From positions 310,001 to 374,000 of the forward strand of contig NZ_FUIA01000016.1 of the NCBI RefSeq assembly GCF_900163665.1: 64,000 bases of DNA, read 5' to 3'. The first letter of the stretch is position 1. The number at the start of each line of letters is the position of its first letter. The position numbers and the translations under genes were made by a program. Positions 61,331 through 64,000 of this stretch are shown piece by piece. This stretch comes from Frigoribacterium sp. JB110. GTDB taxonomy: Bacteria; Actinomycetota; Actinomycetes; Actinomycetales; Microbacteriaceae. The notes beneath the pieces are model-generated. The model was given only the letters and a program-made list of their open reading frames with translations, was not told the origin of the DNA and made no database searches.

Positions 61331-61356
61331 GTTACCCTAGTTACCAGTTCGTTACC
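61331..61356 (+). promoter_or_regulatory. Three direct GTTACC repeats upstream of the M23 peptidase gene
   Basis: GTTACC at 61331, 61340 and 61351; the last two are spaced GTTAC-N6-GTTAC. The 286-bp gap 61181-61466 otherwise contains nothing I recognise. Such repeats resemble MtrA-type response-regulator sites that control cell-wall hydrolases in actinobacteria; inferred. Confidence 0.4.
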
Positions 61357-61466
61357 TAGTCCGTGATGGATCGCACGTGATCATCGCAACCCGAGGACGA
61401 GGTCGCACCTCCCCCTTCTGAGCGCGGTACTCCGTCGCGCCTGACCGAAAGACACTGAGTACCCCT

Positions 61467-62642
61467 GTGCCTTCAGAAGCCATGACGCCCGAGCAGCCCA
61501 CCAGGCGCTCGATCGTCGACCCCGATGGTGAGGTCTCGACGGCGGCGAACACACCGCTGACCAGGCGCCAGCTGCGCGAAGCGGCGCGAACCGCTGCGAA
61601 AGATGCAGTGGCGGCGGACGCAGAAGCGACCGAGGTGGAACTCGACTCGGAGCGCGACCCCATCGTTGCGGAGCCGGTCGCCGAGAGCGATGAGGCCACG
61701 GTGCAGCAGGACGCCGACGCGTTCGCGGCTGCGGCGAAGGCACTGAACTTCACGGGCGAGACGTCAGTCATCGCCGATCGTGCGCAGATGCGAGCGGCCA
61801 ACGGCCAGCGGAGCGTGTCCGCGGACGCCGTTCGACCGGGCACGCGTTCGCGCCGCATCATGACCACCGCGACAGCGTCCCTCAGCGCCATGGCGGTCGT
61901 CGGACTGCTCGCTGTCGGTCTGACGACTCCGCTCGGTGCGCTGATGGGCGGCGAAGAGAGCGAGCCGACGGCCGCCGCACTGTCGACGCCCGACGCGGAG
62001 TCGGAAGAGGACGAGGAGATCCAGGCTTTCGTTGCGGCAGAGGGCGCAGAGGCTCCGCAGCTCGACCGCATCGACGACTACGAGGCCGCCAGCTTCGTCG
62101 ACATGGCGGAGACAGCAGGCATCGACACGGCCGGCGCGTTCTTCACGAACGACCCGACGGCCGACATCCAGTGGCCTTTCGCTGCGGGAACGAGCATGAG
62201 CTACGGCTACGGCATGCGCTCCGGTCGCCTGCACGCCGGCATCGACTTCACTCCAGGCAGCGGCGCCCCGATCCAAGCGATCGCGGACGGCACCGTGCGC
62301 GTCGCGACGGAATCGGGCGGCGGTTACGGTGTCACCGTGTCCATCGACCACGTCATCGACGGCGAGGTGATCACGAGCCACTACGCGCACATGCAGTACG
62401 GCTCGCTGCGTGTCACCGCAGGCCAGAAGATCGAAGTCGGCGACGTCGTGGGCCTGACGGGAGACACCGGTCACTCCTTCGGGGCGCACCTGCACTTCGA
62501 GCTGCTGCGCGGTGAGGCGACGTTCGACCCGATGCCGTGGCTTCAGGAGCACGCAGGGACGCACTTCACGGACAGTGAATCGGACACGGAGGACGACGAC
62601 CTCGACTTCGCGAGCGAAGACTCCGAGAGCGACACGCAATAG
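61467..62642 (+). CDS. M23 family peptidase (cell-wall endopeptidase)
   Basis: A 391-residue protein. After about 130 acidic, Ala-rich cytoplasmic residues comes one membrane helix (SLSAMAVVGLLAVGLTT), then a C-terminal LytM domain: YGMRSGRLHAGIDF (His, Asp zinc ligands), HYAHM and HLHFEL (HxH). The active-site set is complete, so it probably cleaves peptidoglycan cross-links outside the cell. A charged Asp/Glu-rich end follows. GTG 61467; the gene precedes the tRNA cluster. Confidence 0.88.
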   Translation: MPSEAMTPEQPTRRSIVDPDGEVSTAANTPLTRRQLREAARTAAKDAVAADAEATEVELDSERDPIVAEPVAESDEATVQQDADAFAAAAKALNFTGETSVIADRAQMRAANGQRSVSADAVRPGTRSRRIMTTATASLSAMAVVGLLAVGLTTPLGALMGGEESEPTAAALSTPDAESEEDEEIQAFVAAEGAEAPQLDRIDDYEAASFVDMAETAGIDTAGAFFTNDPTADIQWPFAAGTSMSYGYGMRSGRLHAGIDFTPGSGAPIQAIADGTVRVATESGGGYGVTVSIDHVIDGEVITSHYAHMQYGSLRVTAGQKIEVGDVVGLTGDTGHSFGAHLHFELLRGEATFDPMPWLQEHAGTHFTDSESDTEDDDLDFASEDSESDTQ

Positions 62643-62677
62643 TCCGGCTCGATTAGCGGGATCATCCGGCCGGGTGA

Positions 62678-62683
62678 TAAACT
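62678..62683 (+). promoter_or_regulatory. Possible -10 box for the tRNA-Thr/tRNA-Met pair
   Basis: TAAACT in the only AT-rich run before the tRNAs, 28 bp upstream of tRNA-Thr. No clear -35 hexamer is seen. Confidence 0.3.
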
Positions 62684-62711
62684 TTTCTGGTTGCGCCGAG
62701 AGGCGAAACAC

Positions 62712-62783
<72 letters not shown>

Positions 62784-62807
62784 CGCAGCATCCTGCAGGT
62801 GCAACGC

Positions 62808-62884
62808 GGCGGAGTAGCTCAGTTGGTGAGAGCGCACGACTCATAATCGTGAGGTCGCGGGTTCGAGTCCCGCTTCCGCTACCA
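62808..62884 (+). tRNA. tRNA-Met (anticodon CAT)
   Basis: A 77-nt tRNA including an encoded CCA (62882-62884). Acceptor GGCGGAG pairs with TTCCGCT through end wobble pairs; anticodon CAT at 62842-62844; T-loop GGGTTCGAGTCC. The elongator type fits better than initiator. Its 3' half is antisense to the end of the recombinase gene, so it is the integration site of the element to the right. Confidence 0.92.
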
Positions 62885-64000
62885 AATTGATAAGGCTGAA
62901 ACCCACGACCTTACGATCAAGGATGGAACTCGGGTCCTCCTTGGTCTTGGTTGGGTGCTGCCAGGGGTTGGATGGGCTCTGCAGTCGCTCCGGTGTCGGG
63001 GTGGGGCGGCTGGGTTCGATCCCCTTTGCCACGTCGACGAGCGTCTCGAAAGGACGGGCGAGGTCGCTACGGATTTCGTCGTCGTTGTCTATGTAGATCT
63101 TGCGGAACAGTGCCTGATTGCACAGGCGTTTGCCGACGTCGTCGCTGAGGCTGTATAGGGCATGGCAGTTCTCGAGAAAGTCGACGGTGTCCGCGAGATA
63201 TTCCTTGGTGTCTTGGTACTCGGAGTGCCGTTCCGTGATCAGCTGGCGAACCACTTCGAGTTCATCGCGGATGCGGTCCTGCTGGCGGATGAACTGGTTC
63301 ATGTCGATGGCGTCGGCGAAGTGCAGTTCGAGCAGCTTGTCTTGCTCGCGGGTGAGACGGTCACGGGTTCGTGTGAGCTCGGCGAGTTCCTGTGTGGAGG
63401 CGGCATGCTGCTTGTCGAAGTCGTCATCGATCCGGGCCCGAAGCGTGCGCTTCATTGTTGGTGTGGCCTGGATCGTCTTGTAGTGGTTGGTGATGAGCTT
63501 CTCCACCAACTCGATGGGCACGGCGCGACGGGTGCATGGAGTGCGGCGTGAGTTGCGGCCTGCGCAGATGAAGTACGGATAGATCGTCCCTGTCTTGCTC
63601 CGCGCGTGCTGGACGATCAGGCGGGAGCCGCACTGTCCGCAGTAGATGCTGCCTTTGAGGTAGTGGTCGTGGCGTTGGGTGCATTCGGCAGCGGAGGAAT
63701 GAGCGCGCATCACTGTCTGGACTTGGTACCAGACCTCGGGTGGGATGATCGGCTCGTGCGCGCCGTTGTAGGTGACACCGCGATAGACGACATCGCCCTT
63801 GTAGTACGGGTTGCTGAGCATGCGGTGCAGCGAGCCGCTTCCGAGCGGCTTTGATGGGCGCTTCGGTGTGGGAAGACTGACGAGGCCACGCGCGCGAAGC
63901 TCGTCGCGCAGGCGGGTGATGCTCCAGTCTCCGGTCGCGTATGCGCGGAACGCCCACGTGACCAGCGGGGTGCGGTCGGGGTCGATTTCGATGGTGCGGA
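62841..64000 (-). CDS. Large serine recombinase/integrase, C-terminal part (runs off window)
   Basis: At least 386 codons of a phage/ICE-type large serine recombinase; the catalytic N-terminal domain lies beyond the window. Seen are the recombinase domain (TWAFRAYATGDWSITRLRDEL), then NPYYKGDVVYRGV, the zinc ribbon YCGQCGSRLIV...C, and a long coiled-coil region (ELTRTRDRLTREQDKL, EYLADTVDFLENCHALYSL). The final ~14 codons, GLEPATSRL plus stop, are the antisense of tRNA-Met 62841-62884; the stop codon uses the anticodon bases. G+C is lower than in the core genome. This is the left boundary of an integrated element. Confidence 0.9.
   Translation of the reverse strand, partial: RTIEIDPDRTPLVTWAFRAYATGDWSITRLRDELRARGLVSLPTPKRPSKPLGSGSLHRMLSNPYYKGDVVYRGVTYNGAHEPIIPPEVWYQVQTVMRAHSSAAECTQRHDHYLKGSIYCGQCGSRLIVQHARSKTGTIYPYFICAGRNSRRTPCTRRAVPIELVEKLITNHYKTIQATPTMKRTLRARIDDDFDKQHAASTQELAELTRTRDRLTREQDKLLELHFADAIDMNQFIRQQDRIRDELEVVRQLITERHSEYQDTKEYLADTVDFLENCHALYSLSDDVGKRLCNQALFRKIYIDNDDEIRSDLARPFETLVDVAKGIEPSRPTPTPERLQSPSNPWQHPTKTKEDPSSILDRKVVGFSLINLVAEAGLEPATSRL

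Noticed and set aside
61181..61466. c-di-AMP (ydaO) riboswitch before the M23 gene
   Set aside because: The conserved ydaO core bases are not visible; only GTTACC repeats stand out.

Overview
The window is about 70% G+C, with short intergenic gaps, many GTG starts and overlapping ATGA/GTGA/TGATG junctions. It carries a menaquinone pathway, an F420-type luciferase-like oxidoreductase and DUF222/HNH, DUF4229 and FprA proteins. Together these point to an actinobacterium of the Microbacteriaceae, most likely Microbacterium or a close relative. It reads as chromosome, with the edge of an integrated element at the far right.

Region 1 (1-14.8 kb): a minus-strand operon of eleven genes for uptake and breakdown of an unidentified sugar or polyol. 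From promoter to window edge it holds a two-subunit transketolase, a zinc alcohol dehydrogenase, a ribose-type ABC transporter (ATPase, permease, two paralogous binding lipoproteins), two short-chain dehydrogenases, a ketose-3-epimerase-like TIM barrel and an aldehyde dehydrogenase cut by the window edge. A MarR-type regulator diverges from it, followed by a one-chain DhaK-DhaL kinase and a GH43 glycosidase.

Region 2 (14.8-26.4 kb): an accessory stretch with a decayed DUF222/HNH gene, about 900 bp without recognisable genes, and three TetR-type regulators, each diverging from a membrane-protein gene over repeat-containing putative operators. The largest module is YhgE/Pip plus an MMPL transporter whose C-terminus is a degenerate ABC-ATPase-like domain.

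Region 3 (26.4-50 kb): menaquinone genes in several pieces (menC; menB, menE, DUF1990, menA; menD; menF; menG, polyprenyl diphosphate synthase, FprA-like reductase). Between them lie a beta-propeller protein, a DUF202 pair with a formylglycine-generating enzyme, an LLM oxidoreductase, an HTH-MntA/HepT-type pair whose toxin gene is frameshifted, an ectoine-type ABC importer with a GntR regulator, and a glycerate kinase.

Region 4 (50-62.7 kb): a DEAD-box helicase with an RGG-like tail, an alpha/beta hydrolase, a second TetR-YhgE/Pip module, YrhK, a nitroreductase-like protein, YajQ, an FBP-type zinc protein, tRNA-Tyr with a strong terminator, a Pro-rich membrane protein, an inositol monophosphatase-family enzyme and an M23 peptidase.

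Region 5 (62.7 kb to end): tRNA-Thr and tRNA-Met, then a large serine recombinase running out of the window. Its last codons are the antisense of tRNA-Met, marking the left edge of an integrative element. Several intergenic gaps hold long hairpins or dispersed repeats, and CATCCGG looks over-used genome-wide. All functional calls are from reading the sequence; no database search was run.
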